Positions 53,770 through 64,000 of a DNA stretch of 64,000 bases are shown piece by piece. The translations under genes were made by a program, and so were the position numbers. Every line of letters starts with the position of its first letter. Position 1 is the stretch's first letter. This stretch comes from Lithodes maja (taxonomy: Eukaryota > Arthropoda > Malacostraca > Decapoda > Lithodidae): NCBI GenBank assembly GCA_037953745.1, contig JBAKBP010003138.1, forward strand, positions 95,824 to 159,823, in the 5' to 3' direction. The notes under the pieces were generated by a model. That model was not told the origin of the DNA, searched no databases, and was given only the letters and a program-made list of their open reading frames with translations.

Positions 53770-54430
53770 TTATAGTTTAGATGGCGGCTTGCGTCTGGTA
53801 GCACATATTGGTAGACCACAGTCGGTTAGCCTGCACGATGAAAGATGGGTGAACAGTAAAAAACAATATATATCCAAGACGCGACACTTGTGTCTCTCAA
53901 GGACGTGCCGCCTAACACGACGCCACATCAGACACAGCCGGTGACAACCGGGCGCCGGACATGTGGCACTGTGCCCGTACCAGAATGACAATTCCTTCAG
54001 TTTTCCTTCTAGGACACGTTGTCCACAAGCCTCTGAAGTCGCACACCGGCTTGCTCACACGTAGTCGACTCCATAGTGGCCAACCTTTCAATGATGCAAG
54101 ATCCTCCACTGGCCACCTTTTTATAGCGTCATCTTACAGCTGATTCACCAATTTTTCTAATCGGAGAGGTAGACACGAAGGCAGGCCGAAATCGTTGGAC
54201 TTGCACAGAGATACGTGGGTGTGAAGGAAATGTTCGTCAATTGCCTGTATGGGACAATAATGTCCCTTTCTCGCATGTTGTCGTATGTGACGCCCCATCA
54301 GGCACAGCTTATAGCAACCGTGCTTCGGCTTCAGACACGAGGCACTATATGCGTATAGGATGGACAGGTATAGGATGGACAGGCGCGTCTTCTAGACGCG
54401 CACTCTATAACTTTACCGAGTTGCACGGCC
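53770..54430 (-). pseudogene. Decayed C2H2 zinc-finger locus
   Basis: The minus strand encodes CPAPGCHRLCLMWRRVRRHVLERH (53890-53965; C-x4-C then two His). A second finger-like segment at about 54255-54350 has a matching GCYKLCLMGRHIRQHARKGH pattern in another frame. Frames are broken between them. The fingers resemble CPVAGC... at 9.35 kb. A tandem-finger gene that has decayed is the simplest reading. Confidence 0.45.
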
Positions 54431-54469
54431 ACTTGCGCACATGTAGTCTTTTGAGGGTCCATGATTACA

Positions 54470-55070
54470 CCTCAAGTGGTCAAACTGTAAAATGGTGACC
54501 GTTATATACAGTATATATATATAGTGATAGGCCATTTGCTCGCCAAAATACCGACAAAGGGTTAGAGCGAATGCTTCAGTCCGCGAAGTCTCGTTTTTGA
54601 ATAGCGGAATATTTTGGAGGGTAAATTTGCCTTTGAGACGCCCTCGAACATTTCCGCAGTCGTCACCGAGAAATGATGGAGAGTCGCTCTTCGAAATATT
54701 TAGCCTCCTCGAAAAAAATAATGTTTGTAATTTTTCCACGAAATTTATCACACACATAAATTTAGACCCGCCTGAAGAAAAAAAAAAAAAGGTTCACTGC
54801 CAACTCAAGTCGAATAATAGAATTTATTTTTGGCGAATCTTTTACCTGCTGTCCAACGTGGGTCGGTGGGCTTTGGGAGCGATCGGAAATACATCGAACT
54901 GTATAATTATCATCGCATTTGGTTTTCATAATGAATGATCATCATTCGGCAAAAAAATTGTTTTCGATCGCTACCTCAGACCACTTCCTAGGCAAAATGT
55001 CCTCTATTATCCCTTCTGAGCCGACGGTGTAGGAAACTTGTAACCACTCTACGGAGTTGGTCCACCGGGT
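54470..55070 (+). repeat. About 600-bp repeat, copy 2 (pairs with 36377-37055)
   Basis: Same order of sequence blocks as at 36.4 kb, about 85-90 percent alike by eye, with a shorter TA tract. It stops at GGGTTTCAC, where the 55080 transposon fragment begins. It contains R1 at 54640-54900. Confidence 0.8.
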
Positions 55071-55079
55071 TTCACTATA

Positions 55080-55834
55080 TAGTCCATGAGCCAAGACCCG
55101 AATTTTGGGATATCGGTACCACCCGGGGTGACTAATTCTCTTAGGTGTTTTTAGCTTGCTACATGTCTCTAGTTTATGTTTTGATATGATAGCCCTTGCA
55201 CATTGGTAGCTTAATGGTCGTTATCACTTCTTGAATAGACATACCCTACCGAAAATTCCGAAATTTTTTAAAATGTCAAATTTGGGGACAGGAATGCCTA
55301 AATGTCAACAAAATGCATATAGTAATTGTCACATTTAATACAAGTCCTGTAAATACACACTAAGCATGCCATGGGCTTGTACATACTATTATGGCAAATT
55401 ACTACTCCTAAATATCATCTACATCAGACTCGGAATCTGACTGTTGTGCCACCGGCTCTTCTTCAATAGCCGTGTTCTGACATGTCTGTAACCTGCACAT
55501 GTCCGTGCATTTTAGACCATTGCTGAGGCAAGTACACTTAGGGAGTTCGCATGACCGCACACACTTGCAAGACAGTAGCTGCATAACAGCATCTGGTGCT
55601 GGTGAGCCTCGCATCCAGTTGACGGCAAGCTTACCGTCCTCATCTGTCATCCAACCGCAGTCTGTTGGGTTCGCAACAAATGGCTGGCTCTGAAGACTTC
55701 TCCTCCAGATCGCAGCCTGGTAGTTTGCACGCAGTGCATGCATGAAGAGGCAGTCCTCACAAGGAGGGAGTTGACTTGACTCTACCTCTCCACGTCTTGC
55801 ACAGAACAGCTCATACCGAAGCTTGTTTACCTTA
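55080..55834 (-). mobile_element. Inverted copy of the right end of the 55.8-kb transposon
   Basis: The reverse complement of 60669-61423, nearly identical (a few changes, e.g. Arg for His in FCARRGEVESS and for Gln in KCVRSC). It includes the last 142 codons of the transposon ORF (55408-55834) and the terminal inverted repeat at 55080. It abuts the element's left end exactly at 55834/55835. Confidence 0.9.
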
Positions 55835-58800
55835 TAGTCCATGAGCCAGGCCAGATATCGGTACCACCTGGGGTGACTAAACACGAATGGTACTAAAATG
55901 TTTATAGAGTGACTGTAAGTACATTAAGATATGATAGCCTTCTCGCACTGGTAGCTTAGTCTAATTTTTTTGATGCAATAGGGGCGCTACCCAAAAATAA
56001 AGATTTTTAGCGTGACGCTCAGCGTTTTCCTAATTTTCTTTAAAATCCATCACACAATCATCGCGAAACTTTGAACACCTATGTAGAATTATATTCTCTA
56101 CCAGAGTTGTTCCTAGGTATTTTTCAAATTTCCTCATATTTCGGAATATACTCTATATTTTGGGTATTTTCCTCTAAATCTAGAATAAATCCTTAAATAT
56201 GGGGAACATTGAAAAATATATTCTAACAGCTCTTGTAGCTTATTTGATTCTCTACAAGAATTATTCCGATGTGTATTTCAAGTTTCTCCATATTTAGGGG
56301 TTTATTTCATATTTGGGGATTTTTGGTTATATTTTGGGGATAATTTATTATTGGAAGGAGCAAACATATGTAGAGTGGTTTCCATGTAATGTGTTTGTTT
56401 GTTCATGGTTTAATGGTGATATTTTTTGCAGGTGTGTGTCGACTGTTTGACGGCAGGATGGAACCATCTGCGAGGAAGAGAGCACGGATCGACTGTATCA
56501 TCCACTGCTCTGATGATGACAGCGATGCTCTGGTGTCACCACAGGATTTGGACTCCTGGAACACATTGCTCAGGGCTGCAGAAATCAGGCAGCATGATCC
56601 AGTCCTGGAAGCAGCCAAGGGCCTTGAAGAAGGAGGAATACCACACATACATTATCACCGTAAATGTCGTAGTCTCTTTACTGTACAATGAAGAAGTCAC
56701 TGGATTCTATCCTTGCCAAGGGTGTCAAGATAGAATCAGCAAGCGTCGACCCCAGGAGGAGGGCATCAAGGGATGCCCCTAGTACTAGCAGGGTGTATGC
56801 CAAAGGATGTATCTTCTGCGAGAAGTCAAGCAAGTACATAAAAACAACAAAGACAAGGGAGCCACTCATACAGTGTGTTGAGCTACGAGCAGATGAGAAG
56901 ATTCGCAGAGCAGCAATAAGGAAACTCAACCAGAGAATCCTTGGTTTAGTTAGCAGAGACCTTGTTGCTGCAGAGGGTCACTACCACAAGTCGTGCTACA
57001 AACTCTTCACAAAAGATGATTTCCCAGCGGCCGCCAGGTCGGGTGCAGGTGAAAATCAGGAAGAAAGCGAGGAAGCACGCTACGAAGAGGTTGAGACAGA
57101 AGCCCTCGAGGAACTCTGCTTGTATATAAGGACCAAATTATTCCCCAACCCAGAGGTACTGCCTATGACAAACCTCACATCTAGGCTTGAGAGATCCATG
57201 ATGTCCCGTGGTATTATCCAACTGAAACCAGCGACAAAGAAACATGTTCGCCGAAAGATTGAAACCGAGTTTGGAGAATCACTACGCTTTGTCCCAGATG
57301 AGAAAGGAAAGCTTCTAATCTATCCACGCAGCCTCTCAATGGACGACCTTGCCCGGCAAGCACACAAAATGGCAAAAGACCTGCAAGAAGCAAGAGCAGC
57401 TAACTCTGAAGATGTCTTAACCAAAGCAGGAATGCAGCTGAGGAATGAGATCAATAAACAAGATGTGAGTCAGCCATGGCCTCCCGATACAGATCAGAAT
57501 GTCATTCCTGCAGCAGTCACTCAATTCCTGCACACCCTGCTGACAGGAGAGTGTGAGTGTGAAACTCCCTCTGAAAGAGCTCAACGTCTTGCCACTTCCT
57601 TTGGCAGTGACTTGGTCTTTGCTGTTACCAGTGGCAAGACAAAACCACCCAAGCACGTACTGCTGACCAATGCTGTAAAGTCTTTGACAGGAAACAGAGA
57701 ACTGATCCGAACTCTGAATCGTCTTGGTCACTGTGTGTCTTACTCAATGTTTGAGGAGATCGATACAGCCCTTTGTATCCAGAAGCTGGAATGCTCAAAG
57801 GATGACATTCCACTGCCAGCAAACATCTACCCTGGTGTGTTCACAACCCTGGCCTGGGATAACATTGACCGACTTGAAGAGACCCTAAGTGGAGCAGGTA
57901 CTTCTCATAGAGTCAATGGCATTGCTGTCCAGTCCAAGGTTGCAGGCTCTGTGCCAGAGAAAGTCCTGCCAGAGATTACCAAGTCCAAGATAAGAAGCAT
58001 CACTCAGACATCATCAATGCTGCCAATATACAATGTTGGGCGGCGGGCAGGGCCACCTAGGATTGAGACTGCGTATGTCGACACTACCAAGGAAGTCCAG
58101 GATTCAAAGACAAAGAACCATATCTGGCTTCTTACTCGAATGTCAGACCATGAGGACCAGTCCATCAGCAGTTGGACTGGGTTCAACATCAAAATGCGCA
58201 GAGACATTGCAGTGGTTCAGGACACTGTAAGCTACCTGCCCACTATCAATGCTCCCGCAACAGAAATGTCCACCGTTAATGAAATCTTGGAACAAACGCA
58301 TGCTATCATGCAGTCCTTACAGCTTAACAAGATTGTGTGCGTGTTTGATCAAGCACTCTATGCCAAAGCTGCCGAAGTTATCTGGAAACAAGAGAAGTTC
58401 AAGAACATTATCATCAGGATGGGCGTCTTCCACACAATCTGTAATCTCATCTCCACCATAGGAAAGAGGTTTCAAGATGCAGGTCTTAGAGATCTGTGTG
58501 TGGAATCAGGTATCATCGCAGAAGGATCAGTGTCAGGAGTGATGAACGGCAAGAGGTACAACAGAGCAGTGAGACTACACAAGCTCGTGTATGAAGCACT
58601 GATGAGGCTTGCATGGAAAGGCTTCCTTTCATGGCTAGAAGAAAACCATTCAAGGGACATACACCATCTAGATGAAACACTGAAGGACAAGCTTTCACAG
58701 CAATGTGTCTCAGGGACTCTTTCAAGAGCTGATGGAGAGTGAATCATGCACACATATCATGAAGCTTTTCCAAGTTTATCTTGAGACCCTCAGAGATGAA

Positions 58801-61423
58801 CACAACCTCTCAGCATTCTGGATGTCATACCTGGACATGGTTGAGATCATGCTGGACTTAATTCGAGCCTCCAGAGAAGGCAACTGGATGCTCCACCTAG
58901 GAGCAATCCGACAGATGATACCGTGGTGTTTTGCCTATGACAAAGTGAACTATGCCCGGTTCCTAACCTACTACTATGCCTTGATGTCTCGACTGCCCAT
59001 TGAACACCCAGAGGTCCATGAACACTTCATGCAAGGTGGCTTTTCGGTCCAGATCGGTAGCAAGAATCCCTTTGGACGGATCCCTGTGGACCAGACAATC
59101 GAAGAGACGATCAACAAAGACACCCAGACACCAGGGGGCACAAAAGGCTTCAGCCTGAAAGGCGGAGCTGTCGCCAGGTACTACCTGACATCGGAGTATC
59201 GCAGCAGGTACTTAAGGCAGCTCAGGACTATGGTAGTAGGCCAAAAGTATACTGACTTCAGCCACCCAGACCTACAGATGGCCAGGATTAGAAGAGATGA
59301 GGCCGATGTCCAATCTTTAGTTCAACTGATGGAGACCAGCTGGTTGAACCCCTTCAACGCAGAGCAAGAAGATCTTGTCAGTTTGTCAACTGCGACTATG
59401 GCACCACCAGAAGTTGTCAAAGACCTTCTAGGGGCCTACAGAATAGGAGAGGATGCATATCAAGCCTTCAAGGAAGAGCGCCTGGAGATCGATACGCCAA
59501 CTATACAGTTTCATGACACGATGACGAAGACGAAACTGAGAACGTTCACTAACATCAGAATGAAGCCACGCTCACAAGACCATGCCAAGGAGGCTATCTT
59601 AAAGGCTGACAGGAACCTATTTGGCCAGATGATCCTTGTTGCCGAGAACAGAAAGCTCAAAATGAGTGATGTCTTGGCTCATCCCCTTGGGCCTTTGCCT
59701 TGGGCACTTGCCAGCGGTGATGGGTCTCTCCGCAAGACCAACAAGGCTGCCCTAGCAAAGGAGTTAGAGAGGAATGTTTCTCCTGCAGAAGTGATACCCG
59801 AGCCCTCTGCTACCATAATTGATGGGATGAGCCTGGTCCACAAACTGAAGGGAAACGACAACACTTTTTCACAGCTTGCAGGTACAGCACTGAGTCACGC
59901 TGTTCATGAAGGTGCTAAGAGCAGGCGCATTGATGTTGTGTTTGATATCTACAAGGAGACATCCATCAAGGATGCAGAACGAGCCAAAAGAAGTGCAGGC
60001 ACAGGAATTCATTTCAAGAACATTCAACCTGGGCACAACATCCAGCAGTGGAGAAAGTTACTCGGTAGTTCCTCCAACAAGGCAAGTCTTATCAAGTTCT
60101 TGGTAGAAGAATGGAAGGCACCACAGCACAGGGAGAAGCTCAAGGACAAGGAGCTGTATGTCACATGTGAGCAGCGCTGCTTCAAGATCACCAAAGAGCA
60201 GTGGGAAGAGGCTCCTGAGCTTAAGTCAACTCAAGAAGAAGCAGACACACGCCTTCTTCTCCATGCACTTCATGCAGCAGAATCTGGGAACAAGTCTGTC
60301 ATCATCACTGCAGAAGATACAGACGTCATGGTGTTGTGTCTTGGCATGTGCCACAAGATCCCATCCCATCTGTTCCAGAAGTGCGGGACGAAGAACCGGA
60401 CAAGATTCCTGGATATCACCACACTGAGCCGCACACTGGGAGGCAGCGTGTGTGATTCATTGATTGGTATGCATGCCTTTACAGGCTGTGATACCGTCAG
60501 TGCATTCGCTGGCCGAGGGAAGATGACGACACTCAAGCAGGTGAAGATGGACAAGACATACCAGGATGCTTTTCACGAACTTGGACGCTCATGGGAAGTG
60601 TCTCCTGAACTCTTTGAGAAGCTACAGGAAATCACCTGCCACATGTACCTACCATCTACCCACACAACTAAGGTAAACAAGCTTCGGTATGAGCTGTTCT
60701 GTGCAAGACATGGAGAGGTAGAGTCAAGTCAACTCCCTCCTTGTGAGGACTGCCTCTTCATGCATGCACTGCGTGCAAACTACCAGGCTGCGATCTGGAG
60801 GAGAAGTCTTCAGAGCCAGCCATTTGTTGCGAACCCAACAGACTGCGGTTGGATGACAGATGAGGACGGTAAGCTTGCCGTCAACTGGATGCGAGGCTCA
60901 CCAGCACCAGATGCTGTTATGCAGCTACTGTCTTGCAAGTGTGTGCAGTCATGCGAACTCCCTAAGTGTACTTGCCTCAGCAATGGTCTAAAATGCACGG
61001 ACATGTGCAGGTTACAGACATGTCAGAACACGGCTATTGAAGAAGAGCCGGTGGCACAACAGTCAGATTCCGAGTCTGATGTAGATGATATTTAGGAGTA
61101 GTAATTTGCCATAATAGTATGTACAAGCCCATGGCATGCTTAGTGTGTATTTACAGGACTTGTATTAAATGTGACAATTACTATATGCATTTTGTTGACA
61201 TTTAGACATTCCTGTCCCCAAATTTGACATTTTAAAAAATTTCGGAATTTTCGGTAGGGTATGTCTATTCAAGAAGTGATAACGACCATTAAGCTACCAA
61301 TGTGCAAGGGCTATCATATCAAAACATAAACTAGAGACATGTAGCAAGCTAAAAACACCTAAGAGAATTAGTCACCCCGGGTGGTACCGATATCCCAAAA
61401 TTCGGGTCTTGGCTCATGGACTA
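55835..61423 (+). mobile_element. DNA transposon with TIRs and PIN/FEN-like ORF
   Basis: Ends: TAGTCCATGAGCC at 55835 and its complement ending 61423, with further matching (GATATCGGTACCACC, GGGGTGACTAA) inside. TTA lies directly outside both ends (55832-55834 and 61424-61426), a candidate 3-bp target duplication. It encodes one broken protein (56389-61095). I do not recognise a named transposase superfamily. Confidence 0.75.
56389..61095 (+). pseudogene. Transposon protein: zinc-binding N terminus, PIN/FEN-like nuclease, CXC motif
   Basis: Segments 56389-56691, 56688-58742 and 58705-61095 are in different frames, so there are two frameshifts; a likely start is Met 56458 (MEPSARKRARIDC). The first part has spaced Cys/His (CIIHC, HYHRKC, then CIFCEKSS, HYHKSCYKLF), a probable zinc module. 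The middle is a helical region of about 900 residues. The third segment has EADTRLLLHALHAA, ITAEDTDVMVLCLG and GMHAFTGCDTVSAFAG, the acidic pattern of PIN/FEN-XPG-type nucleases. The C terminus CKCVQSCELPKCTCLSNGLKC resembles a CXC DNA-binding motif, followed by an acidic tail. It could be the transposase or an accessory nuclease. Confidence 0.7.
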
Positions 61424-61461
61424 TTAGAACAGGAGGCCCCGGTCAGCTGGGCGTTCTCGCT

Positions 61462-61845
61462 TCACAGGGTGCTCACCACCACAATGAACACCTTCCTGGG
61501 CAGGTCACACTGTAGCAGCTTGTGCCGGTTGGTCTCCTCCATCACCAGGAACCTCCAGATATGACAGATGTCCAGTGTGACATCAATGGCAGTGGAGGAT
61601 GGAGCCAGGAGCTTGCCACGGTCCAACAGCTCTGTGAAGGACCTGTAAATGGCCTCCACCTGCTCGCCATCGTTCTCTTCAAACCTGGCTTCCAACGGTG
61701 CAGCCTCTCTGTCGACCAGCAGGTCAGCACAGGCACCACACTTGTTGCCCCTGGTTGCCGAACGTTCCCGGGAACATTTCTTTGGGGATTTTGTGGGAAC
61801 ACCCAGTTCTGGCCATAGTAATATTAGCAGTAACACTCCCCGCAT
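61462..61845 (-). CDS. Unrecognised open frame beside transposon
   Basis: 127 codons from 61845 with a hydrophobic start (MRGVLLLILLW), then a CGAC pair and a charged helical part (LEARFEENDGEQVEAIYRSF, ICHIWRFLVMEETNRHKLL). Higher GC than its surroundings and a sensible amino-acid mix suggest former coding sequence, maybe one exon of a cellular gene. No splice sites or family recognised. Confidence 0.3.
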   Translation of the reverse strand: MRGVLLLILLWPELGVPTKSPKKCSRERSATRGNKCGACADLLVDREAAPLEARFEENDGEQVEAIYRSFTELLDRGKLLAPSSTAIDVTLDICHIWRFLVMEETNRHKLLQCDLPRKVFIVVVSTL

Positions 61846-61869
61846 ACTAAAAAAAGCACTTACATAATG

Positions 61870-62829
61870 AAGAAAGATAAAATGATCCTACTTAAAGTAT
61901 GATATATTTATGTGTGCATTTCAAAGTTTTAGGAGTTTTTAGCAATATCTACTATTTTTAAACAATATTTGAAGACGTCCATCGACACTATCGCCGACAA
62001 GTAGTTTAACCTCGCACCTCACCGTTTTCTGTTGACCCATTTTCTTACGATGTGCGATTTTGGGTTTGTTTGTCACTCTCCCACAGTAATATTTAGTTAT
62101 TTGACGTCTTCTACATCATCTTTAGGAGCAACGGGGGTCTGGGGGCGGCAGCCCTTAAGTTAGTTATGGTTGTCAGGTAAGGTTAGTAACACTTGTCATC
62201 AGAGGAGGAAGCGGGTGCTTACCTAATCGTAATTAGTGGGGGAGTGACGGTGGCAGAACTAGACTACGAGGCAGCAGTGGCAGAGGGTCGCATAGGAAGG
62301 AGACTGGATTGAAGTTGCATGGTGTAGAATAGTAGTATCTGATGCTTGTGAAATTTAATATGTGTACAATGTTAAATATATGGTAGTGGTGGTGGTGATG
62401 GTGGAGGTGGTGATGGTAGTAGTAGTAACATGAAATGTATGAAAAATATTAAATAAAAATCAATGTAGTAGTAGAAAAAAAAAAAAATAGTGGGGGAGTA
62501 TGAAGAAGCCTTCTTGTATAGACCCACACCTCTAATATTTAGTTATTTCAAGTTAAAGCCTCCCAAAATTGGAGGTGGGTTTGTTTACGTTCCGCCGCAA
62601 GTGCAGCCTAGCAGAGTCGCATTATCAAGGGAAGCATTAACCTAACCTGACAACCTAAACTAACCTGAGAGTTGCCACTGCTGCTGTCCACACACTAGTA
62701 GTAGGGCTTCTTAAATAACATAAGACTAAAACAACACTAATTTCCAGTAATAATCATTATTATAGAAAGATTATAAACCTAAATAAAATAACAAATAAAA
62801 CAAATAAAAAATAGCTGTGGTCCGTTTCC
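61870..62829. other. No gene seen; GGT/GTA simple repeats
   Basis: AT-rich sequence with a GGTGGTGATGGTGGAGGTGG patch at 62385-62425, GTA repeats to 62435 and an A run at 62474-62487. No ORF of note. Confidence 0.55.
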
Positions 62830-63639
62830 TTAACACTTTGGCTGCGGCCATATTTCCGCTCATTCAGGCACTCTTGAATGATTATGCGAGTGTCTGAATG
62901 AAATTAAATGTGCCAGTATTCGGCCAAAAAACTAGAAGAAAATAGCTTCAAAATGACACCAAAACAAGCTTCGTAGCTCGCGGGCTTCACCCGCAGCGCT
63001 ACCATAGGCATTCGCTAAAATGAGCAATTATCGCTAATGTCGCACTACATTTGCCTTTGGCAGCGCTGTATATCTCGCGAGAGCATGACTCTGATTCCTC
63101 AGTGCCGCGGCCGGCTGGCTGGAGGAAGGAATGTGGCCTGTCGTGCTCCCGCTCCCTCGCACTCAATTCTACAGGCTTTAACACCGGTACGGGCATTTTC
63201 CGCCTATTTCCGCCATATTAGGGCTCATTCAGGCACTCCTGATTGATTAGGCAAGTGTCTGAATGAAATGTAATGTATTCAGCCGAAAACTAGAAGAAAA
63301 TAGTTTCAAAATTACACCAAAACGAGCTTCGTCGCTAGACATTCGCTAAAATGAGCAATTGTCGCTAATGTCTCGCTAAATTTGCCTTTGGCATCACTGT
63401 TTATCTCGCGAGACTCTGACTCAGAGCCTTCAGTCTCCACGGCCGCTTGGCTGGGAGATGGACCTGTGCCCTGTCGCGCTCCTGCTCTAAAGAGGCTTTT
63501 AAAGCCTGTAAATTGAGGTAAATTGCCATGGCGTTCGGGAACGTCTCCCGCAGGGAAAGGGTTAAGAGGCTTTAAAAGTCTGTAAATTGCTGTAAATTGC
63601 CATGGCGTTCGGGAACGTCTCCTGCAGGCAATGGGTTAA
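62830..63639. mobile_element. TTAA-flanked MITE with internal tandem duplication
   Basis: TTAA at 62830-62833 and 63636-63639. Ends CACTTTGGCTGCGG and, reversed, CCCATTGCCTGCAG are alike at about 10 of 14 positions. An inner TTAA at 63562-63565 has the closer end CCCTTTCCCTGCGG. The body has a duplication of about 360 bp (62870-63225 with 63228-63490: CTCATTCAGGCACTC, ACTAGAAGAAAATAG, TAAAATGAGCAATT) and a 75-bp tandem pair at the right end. No coding sequence. Confidence 0.45.
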
Positions 63640-64000
63640 TATTGACCAAAAAGGATTCTCAAAGGAAATTAACGAAACCGTGTAGCCTACTAATACAGTA
63701 CAAAGCTCGCGACGTCTGGATATTTTTCAAATATTGCTTAAAAATAGCCTAGTAAATATTGTTAAAAACGATAATTATTTAGAAAAGGCTCGCCGCCTTA
63801 TTATAAATAATTTATTAGGGACAATGCAGGTCTATGGAATCCTTATACTGTACTCATGTATAATCCACTGTGGAAGAATAATTTTGATCATATTTATATA
63901 ACCCGATATTAGTGGAAAAAAGTCATATCACTCTCAGAGCTCCTTCGGACATCCTCACTGTTTACAAACTTCTTCAGTATGGAGTATAATCGATATTTAC
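63640..64000. other. AT-rich, nothing recognised
   Basis: No ORF, repeat or RNA gene could be supported in the last 360 bases. Confidence 0.5.

Noticed and set aside
63037..63246. Open frames in the right-hand repeats
   Set aside because: They lie in the tandem-duplicated MITE body and are not conserved as protein between its two units.

Overview
The window looks like nuclear DNA of a decapod crustacean (shrimp or crab type). The evidence is the density of degraded non-LTR retrotransposons, long AT/TA microsatellites, a tRNA-derived SINE, TTAA-flanked elements, and a large block of genes and repeats that resembles an endogenous nimavirus-like (white-spot-virus relative, class Naldaviricetes) sequence. 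No database search was possible, so species and virus genus are inference.

Layout. 1-8.7 kb: a TTAA-flanked composite element (ends at 197 and 8692) holding a broken CR1-like LINE, satellite units and a 5'-truncated jockey-like LINE. 8.8-9.75 kb: remains of a minus-strand coiled-coil/C2H2 zinc-finger gene and a possible two-exon small gene. 9.87-12.1 kb: truncated RTE-type LINE; a second inverted piece lies at 14.15-14.83 kb. 12.1-13.3 kb: first block of virus-associated repeats. 14.9-17.2 kb: an intronless semaphorin-1-like gene that ends directly after its membrane helix and carries a SINE insertion.

17.5-40.8 kb: the virus-like core. It has intact and broken genes on both strands: a P74/PIF-0-like envelope entry protein (intact, about 1,078 codons), a strawberry-notch-like SF2 helicase (broken several times), and a series of unrecognised genes, several with membrane anchors. 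Between them lie homologous-region-like repeats and a recurring motif, TACGAAGCATGACC or its complement. 41.4-50.2 kb: a young Ty3/gypsy element with intact LTRs, a 4-bp target duplication (ACGC), SCAN-like Gag, protease, a piece of integrase placed before RNase H, and no reverse transcriptase. It sits inside an ORF that resembles the N-terminal part of a tyrosine recombinase. Its two LTRs carry different secondary insertions (SINE in the 5' copy, TTAA MITE in the 3' copy), each with the empty site visible in the other LTR.

51.4-55.1 kb: another virus-like gene of 429 codons with a p21-like PCNA-binding/degron motif near its N terminus, a decayed zinc-finger locus, and a 600-bp copy of the repeat at 36.4 kb. 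55.1-61.4 kb: a DNA transposon with terminal inverted repeats and a broken ORF with a PIN/FEN-like nuclease signature and a C-terminal CXC cysteine cluster; an inverted copy of its right end lies against its left end. 61.4-64 kb: one unrecognised ORF, simple repeats, and a TTAA-flanked tandem-repeat MITE.

The virus-like genes do not form one directional operon. Several neighbours are tightly spaced or overlapping (5-nt gap at 19.41 kb, 23-bp overlap at 33.94 kb, 81-bp divergent promoter at 26.33-26.41 kb), as in compact large DNA virus genomes. Breaks by stop codons and frameshifts show that at least part of the block is a decaying integrated copy.
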